Origin: G963674665 sp963674665
Lineage (GTDB): Bacteria; Desulfobacterota; Desulfovibrionia; Desulfovibrionales; Desulfovibrionaceae
NCBI GenBank assembly: GCA_963674665.2
Contig: CAXXPL010000015.1
Location: forward strand, 248,001-312,000
Length of the DNA stretch: 64,000 nt
Reading direction: 5' to 3'
Position numbers and translations under genes: made by a program. Each line of letters opens with the position of its first letter. The stretch's first letter is position 1. Of the stretch, positions 54,747-62,853 are shown in pieces. Under the pieces are notes generated by a model. That model was not told the origin of the DNA and made no database searches. It saw only the letters and a list, made by a program, of their open reading frames with translations.

Positions 54747-55346
54747 TTAGGATTCATTGGCCGCGATGTACTCGGCGATCATGGCGTCGTAGCGCGACAC
54801 GGCTGCGAAGGTCCTGGCCGCCAGTTCTCGCCGCATGCCGAGGGGCACTGCGAAGTTGTTCTCCTGCAGGGTCTTGCGCACGGAATCATATTCCGTGGGC
54901 TCGGGCACCACGAGCATGCTGTGATAGTTTTTGGCGCAGGCGCGGAGCAGGGTGGGACCGCCGATGTCGATCTGTTCAACGGCGGCTTTCAGTTCCAGAC
55001 CCTGTGCACGGGCTTTGGCAAAGTCATAGAGGTTGACGCAGACCATATCAAAAGGGGCGATGCCCAGTTCGTCGAGAGCGTCCAGATGCTCGGGCTTGTC
55101 CTTGTCGGCCAGGATGCCCGCGTGAATGCGAGGGTGCAGAGTCTTGACCCTGCCATCGAGAATTTCCGGAAATCCGGTAACCTGGCTCACGCCGGTGACG
55201 TTTAGTCCGGCCTGCTCCAGAGCGCGTTTGGTGCCTCCGGTGGAAACGAGTTCAACGCCTCCGGTGGAGAGGAAGCGGGCGAATTCCACCAGTCCGGCCT
55301 TGTCTGTGACGCTGAGCAAGGCACGCTTTATGGGCAATAACAGCAT
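54747..55346 (-). CDS. purH: Stand-alone IMP cyclohydrolase (N-terminal PurH domain)
   Basis: A 199-residue MGS-like domain that closes FAICAR to IMP, the last step of purine synthesis. It starts with ALLSVTDKAGLVEFARFL and contains VSTGGTKRALEQAG, VSQVTGFPEILDGRVKTLHP and IDIGGPTLLRACAKNY, all hallmarks of the domain. Bifunctional PurH is about 520 residues; the AICAR formyltransferase half is absent, and the next gene downstream is hflX. The missing step must be encoded elsewhere. AAAGGAG is 8 bases before the ATG at 55346. Confidence 0.93.
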   Translation of the reverse strand: MLLLPIKRALLSVTDKAGLVEFARFLSTGGVELVSTGGTKRALEQAGLNVTGVSQVTGFPEILDGRVKTLHPRIHAGILADKDKPEHLDALDELGIAPFDMVCVNLYDFAKARAQGLELKAAVEQIDIGGPTLLRACAKNYHSMLVVPEPTEYDSVRKTLQENNFAVPLGMRRELAARTFAAVSRYDAMIAEYIAANES

Positions 55347-55521
55347 TTGTGAACTCCTTTGTTTTGTTGACCAGTGCCACAGGTGACAAACCATGGCAAG
55401 TGCCTGGCCCTTGCAAAGGAGGAAAGGAGGTTAATTCTCTGGGAGAAACCGCTAAAAGCGGCTCTGGTAGTATCTCGGCGGGATGCCGGGGCGTACGCGA
55501 TGCGCTTCCCTCCGGCAGGAG

Positions 55522-55565
55522 GATATTCCGGCCCTTTCGCGCCAGCTAAAAAGGGCCGGAATATC
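55522..55565. terminator. Strong inverted repeat between TPR and purH genes
   Basis: GATATTCCGGCCCTTT and AAAGGGCCGGAATATC are perfect 16-base arms around a 12-base loop. It lies 54 bases after the TPR gene stop and 176 bases before the purH start, on the same strand. It may terminate the TPR transcript; a role in purH attenuation cannot be excluded. Confidence 0.65.
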
Positions 55566-55619
55566 GAATGGGGAGGGGAGATTCCAAAAAATCTCGAAAA
55601 TTGTCGAACGCGACGCCCC

Positions 55620-56189
55620 TCAGGCGGCGATCAGAAGCTGGCTGTGCAACTCCTTGGCCTGACTGTTGCCTGGATCCTGCTCGAGGATGATCTCCAGGTG
55701 CTTGATCGCCTCCTCGGCGCGACCCAGGCCCACCAGACAGCCGGCCAGGGTGAAACGCACGTCGTGCTTTTCCGGAGCGGCCTCCAGTACATTGGCCAGG
55801 GGCTCCAGCACCCTCTCCAGGTTCTGTGCGGCGTGCCCGGCCTGCACAAGCCCGAAAACGGCGATGAGGTTGCCGGGGTTGTGACGCAGGGCCTCCTCGA
55901 AGTGATCCAGCGCCTGGCCGTGTTCGCCGAGCTCCAGCTCGACCAGGGCCATGCCCGCGCAGGATTTGTCCGAAGGCTCGATGTCTGCGGCCTTGCGGTA
56001 CATGTTCAGCGCGTTGTCCAGCTCACCTCGTTGCACCGCGATGGTGGCCAGTCCCAGATAGGGGTCCGGATGGACTCCGTTGGAGCTGACGGCCTTGCTG
56101 TAGTACTCTTCGGCCTTGTCCATGTCGCCCATGAACAGATAGCACTCACCAAGTTCCTTGTTGATTTCGTAATCCAGATGTTCGCTCAT
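55620..56189 (-). CDS. TPR-repeat protein
   Basis: A 189-residue soluble protein built of tetratricopeptide repeats, for example LGECYLFMGDMDKAEEYYSK, AIDs spaced every 34 residues, and GLGRAEEAIKHLEIILEQDP near the end. Such proteins are scaffolds. The ATG at 56189 follows GGAGGGGAG by a few bases. It diverges from the flagellar operon, and a shared role in motility is possible but unsupported. Confidence 0.85.
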   Translation of the reverse strand: MSEHLDYEINKELGECYLFMGDMDKAEEYYSKAVSSNGVHPDPYLGLATIAVQRGELDNALNMYRKAADIEPSDKSCAGMALVELELGEHGQALDHFEEALRHNPGNLIAVFGLVQAGHAAQNLERVLEPLANVLEAAPEKHDVRFTLAGCLVGLGRAEEAIKHLEIILEQDPGNSQAKELHSQLLIAA

Positions 56190-56677
56190 GGCTCCCCTCC
56201 ATTCATCGGAAGATTTGTCCCCATTTTGATACATATGCATGCGGCAAACAGCGCCGCGAGTATCCTGAATTTCAATAAGCAATTTCCGGGCCAAAATATC
56301 CAGGCATTTTTTGCCTTCCTAATCCAGGATGCGGTTGGATTGCACGGACTATGCCATTGTTGTCGGGAGCCCATATGTATCAACATGAAGAGCGGGGCTC
56401 CGAACAAGAGGATAAAAATTCACATCGGTACTTCGTCAAAAATCTTTAGGTGATTCGTCAGGAGTGGGGGGGGGCCGGAACAGGGACGGTTCTGCCGCCC
56501 GGATGCGCCGGGACAACACCTCGACTCTCTGAAAATTGACGCTCGGGTTAGAGAGAGTTTTCGAAGTTAAAATAATTATTTCAAGTTATTATTTAACTGG
56601 AACGCTCATTGCAAAACCAAGCCCGAATCCACCGGCATGGAGAAGTGAAGCAGGTGGGTAAAAAAGGAGGAAAGGGC
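56190..56677. other. Upstream region of the flagellar operon
   Basis: These 488 bases hold the promoters of the leftward TPR gene and of the flagellar operon. The sigma-54 promoter at 56598-56613 is listed separately. A run of G at 56467-56474 and an AT-rich stretch at 56555-56595 are visible. No gene was recognised. Confidence 0.5.
56598..56613 (+). promoter_or_regulatory. Sigma-54 promoter of the flgBC-fliEFGHI operon
   Basis: TGGAACGCTCATTGCA has GG and GC exactly 10 bases apart, the -24/-12 elements of an RpoN promoter. It lies 65 bases before the flgB start. Transcription would begin about 12 bases further on. It needs an NtrC-type activator such as that at 39645 or a flagellar one elsewhere. 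Confidence 0.8.
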
Positions 56678-57088
56678 ATGAAAGGCTTGTTTTCGCCACA
56701 TATAGAGCTCACCGGAAAAGTCATGGACATGCAGTTGGAGCGTCAAAATGTCGTCATGGCCAACCTGGCGAACATCAAGACGCCCGGCTACAAGGCCCTG
56801 GACATCGAGTGGGAGCAGCAGTTGCAAGCCGCACTGGGCAACGACGCCCGCGGTAAGATGACCCGCACCGAGCAGGGGCACATGCCCGCGGTCTTTTCCG
56901 CGGACTCCTTTGGCTCCGAATGGACCAAGGCCTTCCAGCCCCATGTGATAAAAGGCGACGACTCTGTGGACCTGGACAAGGAGATGGCCAAGATGTCCAA
57001 GAACGTGCTGATGTACAAGGCCCTGTCCACGGTAATAAAAAGTAATTTCGAAGGAATACAGAAAGCTATCACCGAAGGAGGTCGCTAA
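56678..57088 (+). CDS. flgB: Flagellar basal-body rod protein FlgB
   Basis: The proximal rod subunit of the flagellum, 136 residues. It has the family motif QNVVMANLANIKTPGYKALD near residue 25 and a C-terminal SVDLDKEMAKMSKNVLMYKA helix for rod packing. AAAGGAGG precedes the ATG at 56678. Its stop shares a base with the flgC start (TAATG), so translation is coupled. It is the first gene of the operon behind the sigma-54 promoter. Confidence 0.95.
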   Translation: MKGLFSPHIELTGKVMDMQLERQNVVMANLANIKTPGYKALDIEWEQQLQAALGNDARGKMTRTEQGHMPAVFSADSFGSEWTKAFQPHVIKGDDSVDLDKEMAKMSKNVLMYKALSTVIKSNFEGIQKAITEGGR

Positions 57089-57525
57089 TGGACTTCATGA
57101 CAGCTTTTGACATCGCCTCGTCCTCTCTCTCCGCGGAGCGGACGAACATGAACATCATCTCCATGAACCTGGCCAACGTCAAAACCACGAATACCCCGGA
57201 GGGCGGCCCCTATCGCCGCAAGAGCGTCACCTTCGCGGCCACCCAGGTGGAATCGCCGTTTGCCAAGGCCATGAACAATGCCCTGGACCGCGAACTTAAG
57301 GGCGTGCGCGTCCTGGACATCGCCACTGACAAGCGCCCCCTGAAGCGGGTGTACGAGCCGGGGCATCCCGACGCGGACGAGGAAGGGTACGTGTTCTACC
57401 CCGACATCAATGTTGTCGAGGAGATGACGAACATGATCACGTCCATGCGTTCCTACGAAGCCGGCGCTACTTCCATCGAGAACATCAAGACCATGTATAC
57501 CAAGGCGCTGGAGATCGGCCGCTAG
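57088..57525 (+). CDS. flgC: Flagellar basal-body rod protein FlgC
   Basis: Proximal rod subunit of 145 residues. It begins with SSSLSAERTNMNIISMNLAN, carries the NxxNxxT-type KTTNTPEGGPYRRKS, and ends with NVVEEMTNMITSMRSYEAGA, the standard rod C-terminus. Length matches the family. The start overlaps the flgB stop by one base; fliE follows after 26 bases. Confidence 0.96.
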   Translation: MDFMTAFDIASSSLSAERTNMNIISMNLANVKTTNTPEGGPYRRKSVTFAATQVESPFAKAMNNALDRELKGVRVLDIATDKRPLKRVYEPGHPDADEEGYVFYPDINVVEEMTNMITSMRSYEAGATSIENIKTMYTKALEIGR

Positions 57526-57551
57526 GTCGTCAGAAATAAGGAGGATTCGTA

Positions 57552-57890
57552 ATGGCCATATCGAACATAGCCATGAAGGCGTACACCAACGCGCTGGACA
57601 TGGGGAACAGGATCGAGGGGCGGCAGACCGGGCTCAGCAAACAGGCCTTCAAGAAGGAAAAGAGCGGTGCCGGCTCGTTCGCCGAAACTATTTCCGAATC
57701 CATAGAAAAAGTGAACAACATGCAGGCCGAAAAAGCCGAGATGATCGAAGCGTTCGCCTCGGGCGAGAACCAGAATGTTCACGAGCTGATGATCACGCTG
57801 CAAAAGGCGGGACTGGCCATGTCCATGACCAGCACGGTGCGCAACAAGGTCATGGAGGCGTACAAGGAACTCTCCAAGATGCAGTTCTAA
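57552..57890 (+). CDS. fliE: Flagellar hook-basal body protein FliE
   Basis: Small protein of 112 residues that joins the MS ring to the rod. It has SFAETISESIEKVNNMQAEK and the conserved end NVHELMITLQKAGLAMSMTS followed by VRNKVMEAYKEL. AAGGAGG-type sequence (AAGGAGGATTCGT) precedes the ATG. It is between flgC and fliF, as in most operons of this kind. Confidence 0.95.
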   Translation: MAISNIAMKAYTNALDMGNRIEGRQTGLSKQAFKKEKSGAGSFAETISESIEKVNNMQAEKAEMIEAFASGENQNVHELMITLQKAGLAMSMTSTVRNKVMEAYKELSKMQF

Positions 57891-57942
57891 CCCGCACCAA
57901 GATCAAGCGCATCGTCCGACACCCACGCACAGGAGATAAGCC

Positions 57943-59556
57943 ATGGCGTCTTTCGCAGATTATTTGGGCAAAATGAGACAGTTGTGGTCCAAGACCAACC
58001 TCACCCAGCGCATTTTCATCGGCGGCCTGTCCGTGGCCGTCATCTTGTCGTTCCTTTTCATGGTCTATTGGCTGAACAGCCCGGACTACACGGTGCTGTA
58101 CACCAACCTGTACCCGGAAGACGCCAACAAGATAGTCGAGATCCTGAAATCGGAGAAGATCAGTTACAAGCTGATGGACAACGGCTCCACCATCATGGTG
58201 CCGGAACAGTCGGTCTATGACCTGCGGCTGAAGATCGCGGGCGAGGGCGCCCTCGTGGGCCAGGGCATGGGCTTCGAGATCTTTGACGAGATCAAGGTGG
58301 GGCAGACCGACTTTGTCCAGAAGATCAACTACCAGCGCGCCCTGCAGGGTGAACTGGCCCGCACCATCGCGGATTTCCCCGCTGTCGAGCGGGCTCGCGT
58401 GCACCTTGTGATACCCAACAGAAGCCTGTTCATCGAGGAGCAGCACGACCCCAGCGCCTCGGTGGTCATCAAACTGGCGGACGGCAAGAAGCTGAAGAAC
58501 AACGAGGTGGAGGCCATCGTCAATCTCGTGACGATGTCCGTGGAGGGCATGAAAAAGGAAAGGATCACCGTGGCCGACACCAACGGCAAGGTCCTGTTTT
58601 CCCCTTCGGATGACGCCAGCCTGGAGGGCCTCACCACGAGCCAGCTGGAGTACAAGCTCACCATGCAGCAGAACCTCGAGCGCCGCATCGAGGAGATGCT
58701 TTTCCCGGTCATCGGTCCGGGGCGCGTCATCGCCAAGGTCAACGCAAACCTCGACTTCAGCCAGCGCAGGATCCACAAGGAAGAGTACAATCCCGACGTC
58801 ACCGTGGTGCGCTCCGAGCAGCGCAGCGAGGAAACGACACAGGGCCGGGCCAACACCGAAGCCGGTATCCCGGAGGCCAACTTTCGAGGTGACGGCATTG
58901 CCGGCGCCCTGAGCCAGCAGCAGAGCACCCGTGAGACACGGACCACGAATTTCGAGATCAACAAGACCGAACAGGATATCGTCGCCCCCTTGGGTGGCGT
59001 GGACCGCCTCACCGTGGCGGTCATAGTGGACGGTACCTACGAGAAAAACGCGGACACCGGCGAGTTCGTGTTCGCTCCCCGCAGCGAGGAAGAACTGGCC
59101 CGCATCCGCGCTCTGGTTGAGAACGCGGTGGGGTACGAATCCGCCCGGGGAGACGCCATCGAGGTTTCCACCATAGCCTTTGGCGGCCCGGACCTCGAGG
59201 CCCAGCGCAGCTTGGCCGAAACCATCATGTACTACGCCATGCGCATCGGCAAGCCGGTGCTCCAGGCCCTGCTGATCCTGCTTTTCATGCTCCTGGTGGT
59301 GCGCCCCGTCATTCTGGCTCTGATCCGCCCCCGCGTGGAAGGCGAGATGGTGGAAGGGCTGGAGGGGTTGCCCGAGGGGCAGGAACGCCTTGCCCTGGTC
59401 GAGGGTGACGAGGAGGAGGCCGAGGCTCTTGACGCGCTCAAGAAGATTGAGGATATCAAGGCACATGCACAGCAATTGAGCGAGCAGAACCTTGACCAGG
59501 CCGTGGCCATCCTCAGGCACTGGTTGAAAGAACCGGAGGGCGCGAAAGTTGGCTGA
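57943..59556 (+). CDS. fliF: Flagellar M-ring protein FliF
   Basis: The MS-ring protein, 537 residues. One membrane helix near residues 24-45 (FIGGLSVAVILSFLFMVYWL) is followed by the ring-building motifs YTVLYTNLYPEDANKIVEIL and LVIPNRSLFIEEQHDPSASV. A second membrane helix is near 428-450 (LLILLFMLLVVRPVILALI), and the C-terminal tail binds FliG. AGGAG precedes the ATG. The stop overlaps the fliG start by 8 bases. Confidence 0.97.
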   Translation: MASFADYLGKMRQLWSKTNLTQRIFIGGLSVAVILSFLFMVYWLNSPDYTVLYTNLYPEDANKIVEILKSEKISYKLMDNGSTIMVPEQSVYDLRLKIAGEGALVGQGMGFEIFDEIKVGQTDFVQKINYQRALQGELARTIADFPAVERARVHLVIPNRSLFIEEQHDPSASVVIKLADGKKLKNNEVEAIVNLVTMSVEGMKKERITVADTNGKVLFSPSDDASLEGLTTSQLEYKLTMQQNLERRIEEMLFPVIGPGRVIAKVNANLDFSQRRIHKEEYNPDVTVVRSEQRSEETTQGRANTEAGIPEANFRGDGIAGALSQQQSTRETRTTNFEINKTEQDIVAPLGGVDRLTVAVIVDGTYEKNADTGEFVFAPRSEEELARIRALVENAVGYESARGDAIEVSTIAFGGPDLEAQRSLAETIMYYAMRIGKPVLQALLILLFMLLVVRPVILALIRPRVEGEMVEGLEGLPEGQERLALVEGDEEEAEALDALKKIEDIKAHAQQLSEQNLDQAVAILRHWLKEPEGAKVG

Positions 59557-60550
59557 TCAACTGTCTGGCGCGCAAAAGACCGCCATTCTTCTCCTGGCCC
59601 TGGGCGACAAGTTCACGTCCGAGATGTTCAAGCGAATGGACAGGTCTGAGATTGCGCAAGTATCAAAGGCCATGGTGGACATGGAGACCGTGCCCAAGGA
59701 ACAGGTGGAGGAGGTGGTGCGCGAGTATCACAGGGCGCTCATCACCGGCAAGGAGATGATCAGCGGTGGCCAGGACGTGGTCAAGCGCCTGTTGATGAAA
59801 AACCTGGACACCGACACCGCCAAGTATATCATGGATGCCCTGGACATGGACCACGGTCCGGCCCCGTTCCGGGAGTTGGAGAACGTGAGTCCCAGGATCC
59901 TGGCCCAGATTTTGCGCAACGAGCACCCGCAGACCCTGGCCCTGATCCTTGGTCACCTGCACTCGGAGCAGGCCGCGGAGCTGCTTTCCAACCTGCCCGC
60001 CGGCGTTCGCCCCGAGGTGCTGATGCGCCTCGCCAAGCTGGAAGCCGTGCCCGAGGAGATGCTGGTGGAAGTGGACAAGGTGCTGCAGAGTCAGTTGATA
60101 GCCATGGGCGGAAAAGAGGGAAAAAAGGTCGGTGGCGTGCAGGCCGTGGCAGAGATCCTCAACGCCGTGGACCGCTCCACCGAGGAAGAGGTCCTGGCGG
60201 AGATCGAAGAGGAATCCGCGCAGATGGCCGAGGAAATCAGAAATCTCATGTTCGTGTTCGACGACATCAAGTCCCTGGACGACCGCTCCATACGCGAACT
60301 GCTCAAGGAGATATCCAACGAGGACCTGACCATGAGCCTCAAGGGCGCCTCCGAGGACCTGCAGGAGAAGTTTTTCAAGAACCTCTCGGAGCGCGCCGCC
60401 ACCATGATCAAGGAGGATCTGGAGATCATGGGACCGGTAAGGCTCTCGGATGTGGAAACCGCGCAACAGAATGTGGTCAAGACCGTGCGCAGGCTCGAGG
60501 TCGAGAACCGCATCGTGATAAGCAGAGGATCCAGCGATGTCTTCGTCTGA
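59549..60550 (+). CDS. fliG: Flagellar motor switch protein FliG, TTG start
   Basis: Rotor protein of 333 residues that receives stator torque. It begins with LSGAQKTAILLLALGDKF and has the EHPQTLALILGHL segment of the middle domain and the C-terminal charged ridge DDRSIRELLKEI and LSERAATMIKEDLEIMGPVR. The start is TTG at 59549, inside the fliF stop, with GGAGGG about 9 bases upstream. The stop overlaps the fliH start by 14 bases. Confidence 0.97.
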   Translation: MADQLSGAQKTAILLLALGDKFTSEMFKRMDRSEIAQVSKAMVDMETVPKEQVEEVVREYHRALITGKEMISGGQDVVKRLLMKNLDTDTAKYIMDALDMDHGPAPFRELENVSPRILAQILRNEHPQTLALILGHLHSEQAAELLSNLPAGVRPEVLMRLAKLEAVPEEMLVEVDKVLQSQLIAMGGKEGKKVGGVQAVAEILNAVDRSTEEEVLAEIEEESAQMAEEIRNLMFVFDDIKSLDDRSIRELLKEISNEDLTMSLKGASEDLQEKFFKNLSERAATMIKEDLEIMGPVRLSDVETAQQNVVKTVRRLEVENRIVISRGSSDVFV

Positions 60551-61298
60551 TACCGGCACCAAGGATGTGGGGCAGTTCACGGGGCGCGTGTTTCTGGACG
60601 CGAGTTCCGGACAGAAAGCCCAACTCACCATCGACGACTTCAAGAACCAGGAAACCCTGGGGCGTTGGAGCAAGGATGTGGAGCGGGAGGTCCTGGCGCG
60701 CGTGCAGGCAAAGGCCGCTGCCAAAGCCAAGGACATCGTCAACAAGGCCATAGCCGATGCCAAGGAGATCAGGAGAAAGGCCCGGGAGGAGGGGTACGCC
60801 GAGGGCGCGACCCAGGCCCAGCAGCAGCTGGAGCAGGCCCATCGTGAAATGGCCGAATCCCTGGGGCAGGCGCTGGCCGCCGTGCAGGAGGGCAGCGAGT
60901 CCATATGGCGGAACCACCGCAACGAACTCATCAGCCTCCTGCATCTCTCCGTGGAGAAGGTCCTGCGCATCGAGCTGGACAGCCAGCGCCAGGAGATTCT
61001 CACCGGGTTCATGGACCAGGCCGCGGAGGCGCTGGACGATCACGCCGGACTCACCATCACCGTGAACCCCGAGGACGCGGAGACCATGCGGCAGATTCTC
61101 GTCCTGGCCGGGCAGCGATTCCCCAGGCTGAGTGCCTGGCGCGTAAAGGTCGACCCGAAAATGCAGTCCGGCGGGCTGCTGGTGGAGAGTGACCACGGCA
61201 TGGTGGACAACACCATCGAAGGGCGTCTGTCCATCATCGAGCCCATTCTGAAGGATCTTGAACTGCCCGTGGCAGCCCTGGACAATATCGAGGAGTGA
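60537..61298 (+). CDS. fliH: Flagellar export apparatus protein FliH
   Basis: The regulator of the export ATPase, 253 residues. It has a helical Ala/Gln/Glu-rich middle (EEGYAEGATQAQQQLEQAHR) and the C-terminal domain LLHLSVEKVLRIELDSQRQE and PKMQSGGLLVESDHGMVDNT seen in FliH/YscL. Similarity is weak, as usual for this family, but the place between fliG and fliI is diagnostic. It overlaps fliG and is followed by fliI after 40 bases. Confidence 0.92.
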   Translation: MSSSDTGTKDVGQFTGRVFLDASSGQKAQLTIDDFKNQETLGRWSKDVEREVLARVQAKAAAKAKDIVNKAIADAKEIRRKAREEGYAEGATQAQQQLEQAHREMAESLGQALAAVQEGSESIWRNHRNELISLLHLSVEKVLRIELDSQRQEILTGFMDQAAEALDDHAGLTITVNPEDAETMRQILVLAGQRFPRLSAWRVKVDPKMQSGGLLVESDHGMVDNTIEGRLSIIEPILKDLELPVAALDNIEE

Positions 61299-61338
61299 CG
61301 CGGCTTCGCGTTACCTTTTTCCGGACAAGGATTATCCC

Positions 61339-62673
61339 ATGGGTCTCGATCCCAATACCTGCATCACCGTGCTCAAAGAGACCAACGCCTGCCGCACCTT
61401 CGGCAAGGTGAGCAAGGTTGTGGGCATGGTGGTGGAGGGACGCGGGATCAAGGCGCCCCTGGGGTCGGTGTGCCGGTTGCTGCCCGACGCGGGGGGACAC
61501 TCCACGGTGGGCAGCTGTGCCGGAATCGCCGCCGAGGTGGTGGGCTTCCGCGACAACTCCTGCCTTTTCATGCCCTATGGCGACATGCGCGGCATCCGCC
61601 CCGGCAGCCTGATCCTAAACGACTCCCAGCCCCCCTTGTTCCCCGCGGGGAAGAGGCTTCTGGGGCGCGCTCTGGACGCCTTCGGCTCCCCGCTGGACGA
61701 CAAGGGCCCCATCACCCCCCGTTCATATTGCCATATTTACGCCGAACCCCCCGCACCCCTTTCCAGACCGCGCATCTCGGAACCACTGGATGTGGGCGTG
61801 CGCGCCATCAACGGTCTGCTTACCCTGGGCAAGGGGCAGCGCGTGGGCATCATGGCGGGGTCCGGCGTGGGCAAGAGCACGCTCATGGGTATGATGGCCC
61901 GCTACACCAAGGCCGATGTGAATGTCATCGCCCTGGTGGGGGAGCGCGGCCGCGAGGTGCTGGAGTTCATGGAAAAGGACCTGGGTCCCGAAGGCGTGGC
62001 CAGATCCGTGCTGGTGGTGGCGACATCGGACCAGAGCCCCCTGGTACGTATGCGCGCGGCCTATGCGGCCACCGCTGTGGCGGAGTATTTTCGCGACCTG
62101 GGGCAGGATGTTCTGCTGATGATGGACTCCGTGACCCGCTTCGCCATGGCCGCCCGTGAAGTGGGGCTGGCCGTGGGCGAGCCTCCGACTTCGCGGGGCT
62201 ACACCCCGTCGGTATTCGCCCAACTGCCCAAGCTGCTGGAACGGGCGGGGCGCAACAGCAATGGCACCATCACCGGCATATACACCGTCCTGGTGGACGG
62301 TGACGACTTCAACGAGCCGGTTGCCGACGCGGTGCGCTCCATCCTCGATGGCCACATCGTGTTGACCCGCGAGCTGGCCGACCAGGGGCACTACCCCAGC
62401 ATCGACGTGCTCAAGTCCATAAGCAGACTGCGTAGCGACATCGCGCCCAAGGAGGCCCTGGAGGCCGGAAAGGTGGTTATCCGAAACATGGCCACGTATT
62501 ATCGGGTGGAGGACATGGTCAACATCGGCGCCTACTCCCAGGGGTCCAACCCCGAGATCGACAAGGCCCTGGCCATGATGGACCCCATACGGCAGTATCT
62601 GCAGCAGGATGTGAGCGAATCGAGCCCGCTGGATAACAGCTTCCAGAGTCTGGGGCAGTTGGCCGCGACCTAG
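61339..62673 (+). CDS. fliI: Flagellum-specific export ATPase FliI
   Basis: Export ATPase of 444 residues, an F1-beta relative. It has Walker A GIMAGSGVGKST near residue 171, Walker B VLLMMDSVTRFAMAAREVG and EPPTSRGYTPSVFAQLPKLL. The ATG at 61339 is chosen because similarity starts at NTCITVLKE; upstream in-frame codons are inside fliH. AAGG lies 9 bases before it. fliJ, which usually follows, is absent; two hairpins end the operon instead. Confidence 0.97.
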   Translation: MGLDPNTCITVLKETNACRTFGKVSKVVGMVVEGRGIKAPLGSVCRLLPDAGGHSTVGSCAGIAAEVVGFRDNSCLFMPYGDMRGIRPGSLILNDSQPPLFPAGKRLLGRALDAFGSPLDDKGPITPRSYCHIYAEPPAPLSRPRISEPLDVGVRAINGLLTLGKGQRVGIMAGSGVGKSTLMGMMARYTKADVNVIALVGERGREVLEFMEKDLGPEGVARSVLVVATSDQSPLVRMRAAYAATAVAEYFRDLGQDVLLMMDSVTRFAMAAREVGLAVGEPPTSRGYTPSVFAQLPKLLERAGRNSNGTITGIYTVLVDGDDFNEPVADAVRSILDGHIVLTRELADQGHYPSIDVLKSISRLRSDIAPKEALEAGKVVIRNMATYYRVEDMVNIGAYSQGSNPEIDKALAMMDPIRQYLQQDVSESSPLDNSFQSLGQLAAT

Positions 62674-62687
62674 AGCTCTTTACGTTT

Positions 62688-62796
62688 GAAATGCTTGTTC
62701 AACGGTTGGTAAAGCCAGCCTACAAGCATTTCGCGGCAAGGATGTGCGGACAAATCCTTGCAGAGCATTTGAACTATTTGAATGTTAAAATGCTCT
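62688..62796. terminator. Two hairpins between fliI and the hybrid kinase
   Basis: GAAATGCTTGT and ACAAGCATTTC (62688-62698 and 62722-62732) form one perfect stem. AGAGCATTT and AAATGCTCT (62762-62770 and 62788-62796) form a second. Together they separate two convergent genes. Neither has a strong T-run on the plus strand. Confidence 0.6.
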
Positions 62797-62853
62797 AGTG
62801 TGGAGTCGGCAATGAAGTGGATGCGGTACCGGGGTTGCGGCACCGCGCCACTG

